DNA of 5,070 bases from Deltaproteobacteria bacterium (lineage in GTDB: Bacteria > Desulfobacterota > Syntrophia > Syntrophales > UBA2192): NCBI GenBank assembly GCA_026388445.1, contig JAPLJU010000255.1:1-5070 (forward strand). Direction: 5' to 3'. The translations under genes were made by a program, and so were the position numbers. Below the pieces are notes generated by a model, which did not search any database, was not told the DNA's origin, and saw only the letters and a program-made list of their open reading frames with translations. Positions 1 through 5,070 of this stretch are shown in pieces (within the stretch, counting starts at the first letter, position 1; every line of letters starts with the position of its first letter).

Positions 1-2
1 AA

Positions 3-156
3 AGGCGAGGGGCTATTGGCGAGCATAGGCCGAAGGCCCGGGTAAAGGGTATAGGGGGTCGGGTACAGAGTGATAAAGATAGTGGAGAGTGCAGAGTGGT
101 CAGTGGTGAGATCGGGCTGCAAGCCCGGGTTGTGAGTTGTCAGTTGTGTGTTGTGA
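3..156 (+). repeat. Diverged 7-base tandem repeat array upstream of the SDR gene
   Basis: Nearly all of this non-coding stretch can be cut into 7-base units, with a few phase slips. The left part has units such as AGGCGAG (3-9), GGGCTAT (10-16) and TGGCGAG (17-23). The middle has GGTAAAG (41-47), GGTATAG (48-54) and GGTACAG (62-68). These are followed by GTGGAGA (82-88), GTGCAGA (89-95), GTGGTCA (96-102) and GTGGTGA (103-109). After a GC-rich hairpin (113-127) come four clean units: GTTGTGA (129-135), GTTGTCA (136-142), GTTGTGT (143-149) and GTTGTGA (150-156). A similar array in the same orientation follows the SDR gene. Heptanucleotide tandem repeats (STRRs) are known from cyanobacterial intergenic DNA; any relationship is unproven. 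Function is unknown. Confidence 0.75.
113..127. other. Short GC-rich hairpin inside the repeat array
   Basis: CGGGCT (113-118) and AGCCCG (122-127) are perfect inverted copies around a 3-base loop, GCA. The 15-mer at 115-129 matches another at 28-42 in 12 of 15 positions, and that one can also fold, as GGCC/GGCC around GAA. Each of these GCCCGGG-ending blocks is followed directly by a run of 7-base units. The block therefore looks like a recurring part of the repeat element. No T-run follows it, so I do not call it a terminator. Confidence 0.5.
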
Positions 157-159
157 GCA

Positions 160-204
160 AGACTAAAAAGACCAAACAGACAAGACAGACCAGATAGACT
201 AGAA
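160..204 (+). repeat. Five tandem 9-base AGAC repeats in the SDR leader
   Basis: Five contiguous 9-mers with no gaps: AGACTAAAA (160-168), AGACCAAAC (169-177), AGACAAGAC (178-186), AGACCAGAT (187-195) and AGACTAGAA (196-204). AGAC is invariant, as are A at position 6 and A at position 8; position 7 is always a purine. The consensus is AGACNARAN. The block begins three bases after the last 7-base unit and ends exactly where the Shine-Dalgarno sequence starts, so it would lie in the mRNA leader if transcription starts upstream. It is open in the SDR frame back to a TGA at 154-156 but has no start codon, so it is probably not coding. Function is unknown. Confidence 0.8.
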
Positions 205-211
205 AAGGAGG
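205..211 (+). promoter_or_regulatory. Ribosome binding site of the SDR gene
   Basis: AAGGAGG at 205-211, followed by another G, is a near-perfect Shine-Dalgarno sequence. It lies 5 bases before the ATG at 217 and fixes that start. It is much stronger than anything upstream of the three minus-strand genes. Confidence 0.9.
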
Positions 212-216
212 GAATC

Positions 217-1008
217 ATGGATCTTGGGTTGAAGGGAAAAGTTGCCCTGATTGCGGGCGGAAGCCAGGGGCTGGGGAGGGCCGTAGCCATGGAGATTGCC
301 CGGGAGGGGGCAAAGGTGGCCATCTGCGCCCTCGACGATCCGAATCTTCCGGAAGCGGCGCAGATCATCAAGAAACAAACGGGGGTTGATATCTTTACCA
401 TCCCCGCGGATGTATCGAAGGAGGAGGAAGCCAGAAAATTCGTCAAAAAATCCATTGAGCACTACGGGACCGTGGATATCCTCGTCAACAACGCCGGCGG
501 CCCACCGTCAATGACCTTCCTCGAGATCGACGACAACCTCTGGCATCAGGGTTTCCGCCTGAATCTCATGAGCACGATCGTGATGACGCGCGAGGCCGTC
601 CCCGTCATGAAGGCGAAGCGCTGGGGGCGGATCATCAACATGACCTCGATCGCAGTCAAGCAGCCCATCGACGGGCTCATTCTTTCCAATACCGTCCGCT
701 CAGGCGTGATCGGGTTTGCCAAGTCGCTCTCCAATGAACTGGCCCCGTTCAATATCACCGTCAACAGCGTCTGTCCGGGATACACGATGACGGACCGGGT
801 TCGAAACCTCTCCAAGGTCGTCGCCCAGAAGCAGGGGACAACACCGGAGGCGGTCATCCAGAAGTGGACATCGGAGATCCCCATGGGGAGGATCGGGACG
901 CCGGAGGAATTCGCCGCGCTCGTCACCTTCCTCGCATCGGTCCAGGCGGGCTACATCACCGGTGCAGCCATCCAGATCGACGGGGGCTGGTACAAGGGTG
1001 TCATGTAG
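217..1008 (+). CDS. SDR-family oxidoreductase-like protein with a non-canonical active site
   Basis: 263 residues, a normal length for a classical short-chain dehydrogenase/reductase with one Rossmann domain, probably cytoplasmic. The dinucleotide-binding loop reads AGGSQGLG (residues 13-20), with Ala in place of the usual first Thr. AD (64-65), NNAG (91-94), Asn116, Ser144, PG (187-188) and the C-terminal DGGW are recognisable. The catalytic YxxxK is missing: the aligned stretch SNTVRSG (157-163) has Ser157 for Tyr and Arg161 for Lys. Such an LSNxVR-type site is, to my knowledge, typical of an SDR subgroup resembling beta-ketoacyl-ACP reductase but lacking a full catalytic tetrad (CDD BKR_like_SDR_like). 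General databases will probably label it 3-oxoacyl-ACP reductase, but the substrate is unknown and the usual Tyr-Lys chemistry cannot apply. The start is supported by a strong Shine-Dalgarno site. The gene stands alone between two repeat arrays, with no pathway neighbours. Confidence 0.94.
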   Translation: MDLGLKGKVALIAGGSQGLGRAVAMEIAREGAKVAICALDDPNLPEAAQIIKKQTGVDIFTIPADVSKEEEARKFVKKSIEHYGTVDILVNNAGGPPSMTFLEIDDNLWHQGFRLNLMSTIVMTREAVPVMKAKRWGRIINMTSIAVKQPIDGLILSNTVRSGVIGFAKSLSNELAPFNITVNSVCPGYTMTDRVRNLSKVVAQKQGTTPEAVIQKWTSEIPMGRIGTPEEFAALVTFLASVQAGYITGAAIQIDGGWYKGVM

Positions 1009-1009
1009 A

Positions 1010-1125
1010 AGGGCAAGGCGCCAGGCATTGGGCTTAAGGCGAAGGGATAGCGGTCAGTGCATAGTGGTGAGTGGTGAAACAAGGCCAAAGGTTCACAGGC
1101 CCGAGTTGTGAGTTGGGAGTGGTGA
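1010..1125 (+). repeat. Diverged 7-base tandem repeat array downstream of the SDR gene
   Basis: Starting two bases after the SDR stop, GG doublets recur every 7 bases at 1017, 1024, 1031, 1038, 1045, 1052, 1066 and 1073; only the 1059 slot is changed (GC). Units include AGGCGCC (1016-1022), AGGCATT (1023-1029), AGGCGAA (1037-1043), GTGCATA (1057-1063) and two GTGGTGA copies (1064-1077). After a non-repeat stretch containing GGCCCGAG (1098-1105) come GTTGTGA (1105-1111), GTTGGGA (1112-1118) and GTGGTGA (1119-1125). The order of unit types (AGGC-type, then GTGGTGA-type, then a GCCCG block, then GTTGTGA-type) matches the upstream array and has the same orientation. Function is unknown. Confidence 0.7.
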
Positions 1126-1235
1126 GAAATGTCCAAGGATACTAGGCTCAACACAAAGGCGATTTAATTTGCCTTGAAAATCCGTTTCTCAGCCCATTTG
1201 ATCCGAAATGTTCAGGGCAACAGCCCGTTGACTTC
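1126..1235. other. Gap between convergent genes, no gene seen
   Basis: About 110 bases between the downstream repeat array and the stop codon of the minus-strand TPR gene. It contains no credible reading frame or RNA gene. Two weak hairpins are visible. One pairs 1156-1162 with 1169-1175 (7 pairs including one G-U) around a 6-base AT-rich loop. The other is GGGC/GCCC at 1215-1226. Termination of both convergent transcripts would be expected here, but neither hairpin has the T-run of a standard intrinsic terminator. Confidence 0.5.
1215..1226 (-). terminator. Weak hairpin just after the TPR gene, possible terminator
   Basis: GGGC (1215-1218) and GCCC (1223-1226) form a 4-pair stem with a 4-base loop, starting 9 bases past the stop codon of the minus-strand TPR gene. 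On the minus strand it is followed by TGAACATTTCGG, which is not a proper U-tract. The position suits a terminator but the structure is poor. Termination may instead be factor-dependent. Confidence 0.2.
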
Positions 1236-3236
1236 TCACCTTTCCGGTTTCTTCTTCTGAGCCAGTGCCTCGCTCAGGTTTTCCCGGGCAAGCCTGTAGT
1301 CCGGATCGAGACGCACGGCTTCCTGAAAATGGACAATCGCTTCATCCCGCTTCTTTTGCAGTAAAAGAGCGCTTCCCAGGTTGTTGTGTGCCTTTGCGTA
1401 ATCGGGTTTCATCTGCAGGGCTTTGTTTAATGGAGCAATTGCTTCGTCAACACGCCCCTGCAGCACCAGGATGCTCCCCATGCTCGAGTATATCTCCGCG
1501 GTTCGGGGTTGCAGTTTCAAGGCCATTTTATAATATTTCATGGCCTCGTCGTAATGTATCTTTTGTGAGAAGGCCTCGGCCGCTTTCATGTGCGCCATGA
1601 AGTGGTTCCCGTCAAGACTAATGGCCCTCAAGAAGGCCTCGATCGCCCTGTCCATGTCGCCCTCGAGATAGTACACACTGCCCAGGCCGTAGTATCCGCT
1701 TGCATAGTCGGGATTCGATTCGATGATCTTCAGGAAGTATTTTCTTGCCGCTTCCGGCTTCCCCATCTCAAAGAGGATGATGCCATGAATCATCAGGGCG
1801 TTTGGCGCCGAGGTATTCATTCGTAAGGCCTCTTCGCTTTGATGCAGCGCCTCCTCAAGTTTTCCCTCGCGCAGAAGCTTTACCGCGATGACATTCCGTG
1901 CGACATAGTTATTTTCTGTAACGGCCAGAGCGTGGTTGAAGAGGGTCACACTATCCCGCCAGCGTTGGACCTGAAGCCAGGTCGTCACCATCAAAGCCGT
2001 AATGAGGATGCCCGCGGGGACGGCCAGAGCGATTCTCCGGATAGGTATTTTTTCGGCCAGGTCGTAAATGCCCCACGCCAGGATGATGAATAGGCCGATT
2101 AGCGGGACATAGGTGTATCGGTCCGCCAGGGCCTGCTCCCCGACCTGCACAATACCAATAACGGGAAAGAGCGTCCCGAGGTACCAGAACCATCCGACGG
2201 CGACATAGGGGAAAGGGCGGATCTTCCTGACGGCCAATAACGTGACACAGGTAATGAGGATCGCCGCTCCGGCGACTACCCAGGCCGGCCCTGGGGCGTA
2301 CGGATAAAAAGGAGAGAGGTCCAGCGGCCAGACCATCTTCAGGATATAGCGGATGTAGGAAACAATTGCGTTTGAAAGGCGTTCGAAGAAAGGCAAATAC
2401 TGGAATGAGACGATGGCCGTTTGCTGAGCGTGAATGGTTATGACACACGATAGTGCCGTGAGCACAAAGAAAGGGATCTTCTCATAGACAAGGAACCACG
2501 GAAAGGTGCTCCCCTTGCCTATCGCGTCCTTTTCTCCCTTCTCCTTGTGCCGCTTTCCTGCCGCTTCGTTGATCTTCAGGGCGGCCTTCGGAATGGCTTC
2601 ATCCTTTTTCCAGTAAGGGGTTCTACCGAGGGGCCAGTAATCCAACAGAAGAAGGACAAAGGGCAATGTCACCAGCATGGGCTTGGCCAGAAGGCCGAGG
2701 GAAAAGCCGAACAGGACCAGAAGATACCTCTGCCATCTCTGTCTTTTGGTGTAATGAATATAGGCAGCCAGGATCATAAAGAAGAAGAAAGTGCTCAGGA
2801 CGTCTTTTCGCTCGGCGATCCAGGCGACGGACTCGACGTGCAAGGGGTGAAGGGCAAAAAGGGCTGCCACAAAAGCGCTCCGCCACACAGCCCCGGTCAT
2901 CCACCGGAGAACCAGAAAGAGAAGGACGGTGTTTGCAAGGTGGAAGAGGAGGTTGACCAGGTGGTGTGCTCCGGCGTTGGGACCGAAGAACTGGCAGTCC
3001 AGCATGTGGGAAAGCCAGGTGAGAGGATGCCAGTTTGACGCTTCTGTCGTCGTGAAGGCCCAGCGGAGCCCCTCGAGGGTGAGGCCTCCCCGTACAATGG
3101 GATTTTCCGTTAAGTAGACCGTGTCGTCATAGGTAATGAATTCATGGCTTCCGACTTGAAGATAAACGGCGGCCGTCAGCAGGACAAGTAAGGTACAGAT
3201 GAAGAAATCAGGATACAGTCGCGCCAGTTTTTTCAT
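1236..3236 (-). CDS. Multi-pass membrane protein with C-terminal TPR array, TMTC/DUF1736-like (putative GT-C glycosyltransferase)
   Basis: 666 residues. Residues 1-426 are strongly hydrophobic, with roughly ten to twelve candidate membrane segments, the first at about 11-28. After the first segment come YDD (36-38), NWHPLTWLSHMLD (68-80) and, further on, HPLHVESVAWIAERKD (130-145). I recognise these as typical of bacterial TMTC-like proteins. The eukaryotic relatives are dolichyl-phosphate-mannose-dependent O-mannosyltransferases of GT-C type. The acidic YDD after the first helix fits a GT-C catalytic site. A Lys-rich hydrophilic loop spans about 208-244. Residues 444-647 form six consecutive 34-residue TPR units (444, 478, 512, 546, 580, 614), followed by a short charged tail. 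The TPRs probably bind a protein acceptor or partner. Donor and acceptor are not shown by the sequence. The start MKK just before the first helix is sensible, although no clear Shine-Dalgarno site precedes it. It is the last gene of the minus-strand group, 179 bases after the methyltransferase. Confidence 0.92.
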   Translation of the reverse strand: MKKLARLYPDFFICTLLVLLTAAVYLQVGSHEFITYDDTVYLTENPIVRGGLTLEGLRWAFTTTEASNWHPLTWLSHMLDCQFFGPNAGAHHLVNLLFHLANTVLLFLVLRWMTGAVWRSAFVAALFALHPLHVESVAWIAERKDVLSTFFFFMILAAYIHYTKRQRWQRYLLVLFGFSLGLLAKPMLVTLPFVLLLLDYWPLGRTPYWKKDEAIPKAALKINEAAGKRHKEKGEKDAIGKGSTFPWFLVYEKIPFFVLTALSCVITIHAQQTAIVSFQYLPFFERLSNAIVSYIRYILKMVWPLDLSPFYPYAPGPAWVVAGAAILITCVTLLAVRKIRPFPYVAVGWFWYLGTLFPVIGIVQVGEQALADRYTYVPLIGLFIILAWGIYDLAEKIPIRRIALAVPAGILITALMVTTWLQVQRWRDSVTLFNHALAVTENNYVARNVIAVKLLREGKLEEALHQSEEALRMNTSAPNALMIHGIILFEMGKPEAARKYFLKIIESNPDYASGYYGLGSVYYLEGDMDRAIEAFLRAISLDGNHFMAHMKAAEAFSQKIHYDEAMKYYKMALKLQPRTAEIYSSMGSILVLQGRVDEAIAPLNKALQMKPDYAKAHNNLGSALLLQKKRDEAIVHFQEAVRLDPDYRLARENLSEALAQKKKPER

Positions 3237-3289
3237 GGACTGGGAAAATTCTCGACAGGCAGCTCATCTTTTATGATTTTCGGGGATCC

Positions 3290-3319
3290 CGACCCTTCGT
3301 GCAAAGGAACGACGGGTCG
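3290..3319. other. Inverted repeat in the leader of the TPR gene
   Basis: On the plus strand CGACCC (3290-3295) pairs with GGGTCG (3314-3319) and TCGT (3297-3300) with ACGA (3309-3312). This gives 10 of 11 paired positions, with one mismatch (3296 against 3313), around an 8-base loop. It starts about 54 bases upstream of the TPR start codon. No T-run follows on either strand, so it is not a standard terminator. It could be an operator-like dyad or an mRNA leader structure; nothing in the sequence decides between these. Confidence 0.55.
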
Positions 3320-3344
3320 CACCTCTGCTATCATTTCGCGCCGT

Positions 3345-3371
3345 ATTTTAAAAGCCTATTTTTGTCGTCGA
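3345..3371 (-). promoter_or_regulatory. Weak candidate promoter for the TPR gene
   Basis: On the minus strand, TAAAAT (3350-3345) matches the sigma-70 -10 box in 5 of 6 positions. TCGACG (3371-3366) matches TTGACA in 4 of 6. The spacer is 15 bases, shorter than the preferred 17. It lies upstream of the inverted repeat at 3290-3319, which would then be transcribed in the leader. Chance matches of this quality are common, so this is only a candidate. Confidence 0.18.
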
Positions 3372-3415
3372 GTTCCAGCGGGAAGGAAAGCGTGTATCCG
3401 GAGCGTCTTCGATTG

Positions 3416-4207
3416 TTACTTTTCGCTGCTGCCTGAATCCGTTTTTTCAGCCCGGATCAGAAGAACAGAGGAGAGGGAGCGAGGCATCAATTTCGCGTCG
3501 GCCCATGCGGCAGCGGCGTACACCCGGTTTACCCATTTATAGAGACTGATGAGAGGGCGGGTTATTGCCCGGGATCTGCCTTCAGAAACCCTCCCTGCCC
3601 GGCACCTCTGCGCCTTTTCAATCCCGTAAACCACGGCCATCATCGTCGCCTTTTCCAGGGGGCCCAGTATCTTTTCCGTGGACAGGGGCATCAAATCCGC
3701 TTCCTCCAGGCGATCCTCCATTTCGATCGATTCATACCGACGAAGGTGTCCCACAAATCGATCATCGTTGGCAAAGTAGAACTTCCGGTGTGGGAAGGTG
3801 AGGATGAGGCGGCCCGATGGCCTCAGAACCCGCGACAGTTCCTTCAGGGCCATTCTGTCATCTTCCACATGCTCGAGGACCTCGGAACAGACTGCATGAC
3901 TGAAGGCACCATGTTTGAAGGGGAGACGCATGACATCCGCAACGACAAATGACCCCCGCCCAAGATCATTTTTCAGACTTCTCATGGCGAGAAAGGAAGC
4001 GTCCGAATAGATTATGTGGTCTCCGGGGGTTGTCACGGGGGATATGCCGCTTCCGACCTCGAGAATCAAGCCGGGCTTCTCACGTTTCAGAATCTTTCCG
4101 ATGGCGCGTTTTCGGAGGAGGTAATTGTAAAGATGATTCTTCAGAAGCTGATACTTCTCTTCCACGAAGAAGTCATCAAATCGGTTGTGAGGTGACGTTT
4201 TCATCAT
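3416..4207 (-). CDS. Class I SAM-dependent methyltransferase (Methyltransf_11 type)
   Basis: 263 residues, probably soluble. Motif I for S-adenosylmethionine binding is LEVGSG (49-54), the acidic end of strand 2 is Asp69, AD (90-91) follows, and CSEVLEHVEDD (107-117) is the typical post-I region. The stretch ELSRVLRPSGRL (123-134) and a later GHLRRYE motif are common in methyltransferases found beside glycosyltransferases. About 45 N-terminal residues precede the Rossmann core and a longer, partly basic C-terminal region follows; these presumably set substrate choice, which I cannot name. The gene starts 50 bases after the glycosyltransferase stop, so the two are probably cotranscribed. Two ATGs lie in tandem (4207 and 4204). 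AAAGGAG is 16 bases upstream, too far for an ideal site, so either ATG is possible. A sugar or lipid-linked glycan substrate is inferred from context only. Confidence 0.92.
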   Translation of the reverse strand: MMKTSPHNRFDDFFVEEKYQLLKNHLYNYLLRKRAIGKILKREKPGLILEVGSGISPVTTPGDHIIYSDASFLAMRSLKNDLGRGSFVVADVMRLPFKHGAFSHAVCSEVLEHVEDDRMALKELSRVLRPSGRLILTFPHRKFYFANDDRFVGHLRRYESIEMEDRLEEADLMPLSTEKILGPLEKATMMAVVYGIEKAQRCRAGRVSEGRSRAITRPLISLYKWVNRVYAAAAWADAKLMPRSLSSVLLIRAEKTDSGSSEK

Positions 4208-4223
4208 GAACGACGGGGAAGGG

Positions 4224-4230
4224 CTCCTTT
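4224..4230 (-). promoter_or_regulatory. Distant Shine-Dalgarno-like site of the methyltransferase gene
   Basis: On the minus strand AAAGGAG (4230-4224) lies 16 bases before the ATG at 4207, against an optimum of about 5-9. No ATG, GTG or TTG in frame lies closer to it. Either initiation is inefficient here, or the match is coincidental and translation is coupled to the upstream gene. Confidence 0.35.
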
Positions 4231-4257
4231 GAATCCTCTTCCGGCATCAGGGAGTAG

Positions 4258-5013
4258 TCATTTTTTGACGGTGGGGAATATGTTCGTTTTCAAAAGGCCC
4301 GTCCTGGCCAGGCGAAAGGCCAGTGCCGTCCACAGGCAGCCGAAACCGTATTTCACGCTCCGACGAAAATTGATGGACGACCCCTCCGCAAAGTAGCGCG
4401 TGGGGCAGCTGACCTCGGCGATGGTGTAACCGAACCATAGCACCTGGGCCAGCATCTGGTTGTCAAAGACGAAATCGTCTGAGTTCTGCTCCAGGGGGAG
4501 CTGTTCCAGCAACTTTCTGGAAAAAGCCCTGTACCCCGTGTGATATTCGGAAAGCTTGGCCCCCATCAGGATGTTCTCCGCATAGGTGAGGAACCGGTTC
4601 GCCAGGTATCTCCAGAGCGGCATGCCGCCTTTCAGGGCGTATCCCCCGAGGATCCTCGACCCCAGCACGCAGTGGTATAATTCGTTCGCAATGAGAGTGG
4701 CCATGTCGGGGATGAGCTTTGGCGTATACTGGTAGTCCGGGTGAACCATGACGATGATGTCGCCGTCCTCACCCAGGGCCATGCGGTAGCAGGTTTTCTG
4801 ATTGGCGCCGTAGCCGCTGTTTTTGGAATGGGCAATAACCGTGGCATGGGGCAGTCCCCTGGCGATCCGGAGGGTTTCATCGCGGCTCGCGTCGTCAACG
4901 ACGATCACGTGGTCTACAATTTCCTGCGCCATGACCTCCTGATAGGTCATTTCAAGCGTTTTGGCCGCGTTGTAGGCCGGCATGACGACGATGATCTTCT
5001 TTCCCTTGAACAT
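4258..5013 (-). CDS. Family 2 glycosyltransferase, dolichyl-phosphate-sugar synthase-like
   Basis: 251 residues forming a single GT-A domain. The N-terminal strand is followed by the nucleotide-binding VVMPAYNAAKTL (9-20), VVDDASRDET (38-47) with Asp40/Asp41, and NSGYGANQ (65-72). The metal-site region reads HPDYQY (91-96) where many members have a DxD. LGSR, the LKGGMP region, SEYHTGYRAFS and NSDDFVFD then follow in the usual order. The family normally moves a sugar from a nucleotide-sugar to a polyprenyl phosphate or another lipid-linked acceptor at the cytoplasmic membrane face. There is no C-terminal pair of membrane helices, only a moderately hydrophobic end, so it is probably peripheral. 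The ATG at 5013 fits the conserved N-terminus, but no strong Shine-Dalgarno site precedes it. It is the first complete gene of the minus-strand group. Which sugar it uses cannot be read from the sequence. Confidence 0.94.
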   Translation of the reverse strand: MFKGKKIIVVMPAYNAAKTLEMTYQEVMAQEIVDHVIVVDDASRDETLRIARGLPHATVIAHSKNSGYGANQKTCYRMALGEDGDIIVMVHPDYQYTPKLIPDMATLIANELYHCVLGSRILGGYALKGGMPLWRYLANRFLTYAENILMGAKLSEYHTGYRAFSRKLLEQLPLEQNSDDFVFDNQMLAQVLWFGYTIAEVSCPTRYFAEGSSINFRRSVKYGFGCLWTALAFRLARTGLLKTNIFPTVKK

Positions 5014-5037
5014 GTATCAGTGCCTGGCTCGCTTCGG

Positions 5038-5070
5038 TCATGCGGTTTGTCGCAGACGCCCCACTTCAAG
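5038..5070 (-). CDS. Possible C-terminal end of another minus-strand gene (partial)
   Basis: Reading inward from the right edge on the minus strand, one frame gives ten residues, LEVGRLRQTA, and then TGA at 5040-5038. This would leave a 24-base gap to the glycosyltransferase start, a normal operon spacing. Ten codons are too few to establish coding, and no family can be named. Confidence 0.25.
   Translation of the reverse strand, partial: LEVGRLRQTA

Larger units (their letters stand above)
3237..3415 (-). other. 179-base gap between methyltransferase and TPR gene, with a long hairpin
   Basis: I see no gene here. The gap is wider than the 50 bases between the first two minus-strand genes, so the TPR gene may have its own promoter or a structured leader. 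It contains a strong inverted repeat (3290-3319), the palindrome TTTTAAAA (3346-3353) and a weak promoter-like pair (3345-3371). The 24 bases directly before the TPR start have no good Shine-Dalgarno match. Confidence 0.5.

Noticed and set aside
1..156. CRISPR-like array
   Set aside because: Units are only 7 bases, contiguous and diverged, with no unique spacers, and there are no cas genes in the window.
157..216. N-terminal extension of the SDR protein through the AGAC repeats
   Set aside because: The frame is open back to TGA at 154-156 but has no ATG, GTG or TTG in that stretch. The Shine-Dalgarno site points to the ATG at 217.
546..926. Minus-strand reading frame of 126 codons opposite the SDR gene
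   Set aside because: It is fully antisense to an SDR gene with clear motifs throughout and a strong ribosome binding site. The antisense product has no recognisable features.
1..1125. Insertion sequence or transposon carrying the SDR gene
   Set aside because: The flanking repeats are direct and diverged, not terminal inverted repeats. No transposase or target-site duplication is visible.
1156..1175. Intrinsic terminator between the convergent genes
   Set aside because: The stem is short, one pair is G-U, and no T-run follows on either strand. It is mentioned only within the gap description.
1951..2448. Minus-strand reading frame of 165 codons overlapping the TPR gene in another frame
   Set aside because: It lies within the continuous, motif-rich TPR gene frame and its translation is low-complexity Pro/Arg/Gly-rich. 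There is no sign of a frameshift in the main gene that would call for it.
2547..3038. Plus-strand reading frame of 163 codons opposite the TPR gene
   Set aside because: It is antisense to the conserved membrane domain of the TPR protein, has no recognisable domain and has a composition typical of a shadow frame.
3283..3290. Palindrome GGGATCCC as a regulatory site
   Set aside because: An 8-base palindrome of this kind occurs easily by chance, and its symmetry does not extend beyond the core.

Overview
The window reads as an ordinary bacterial chromosome segment of moderately high GC. Protein style and intergenic character suggest an anaerobic Desulfobacterota-like (former Deltaproteobacteria) genome. 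That placement is an impression: there is no rRNA or marker gene here to fix it.

Layout. A plus-strand SDR-family gene (217-1008) stands alone. It is bracketed on both sides by same-orientation arrays of diverged 7-base repeats (about 3-156 and 1010-1125). A separate array of five 9-base repeats (160-204) lies directly before its Shine-Dalgarno site. A short gap (1126-1235) separates it from three convergent minus-strand genes, read from right to left: a family 2 glycosyltransferase (5013-4258), a SAM-dependent methyltransferase (4207-3416) and a large membrane protein with a C-terminal TPR array (3236-1236). The right edge may hold the last codons of another minus-strand gene.

How the genes may work together. 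The glycosyltransferase resembles the dolichyl-phosphate-sugar synthase branch of GT2. The membrane/TPR protein resembles the TMTC/DUF1736 group of GT-C proteins, whose eukaryotic members use a polyprenyl-phosphate sugar as donor. The minus-strand genes may therefore form a small glycan-modification unit: one enzyme makes or extends a lipid-linked sugar, one methylates, and one transfers at the membrane. This is inferred from family and context. The SDR gene has no visible link to that unit.

The most unusual content is not a gene. It is the repeat architecture around the SDR gene, together with the SDR's active site, in which the canonical Tyr and Lys are Ser and Arg. I found no CRISPR array, transposase, tRNA, rRNA or recognised riboswitch, and no convincing new defence or mobile system.
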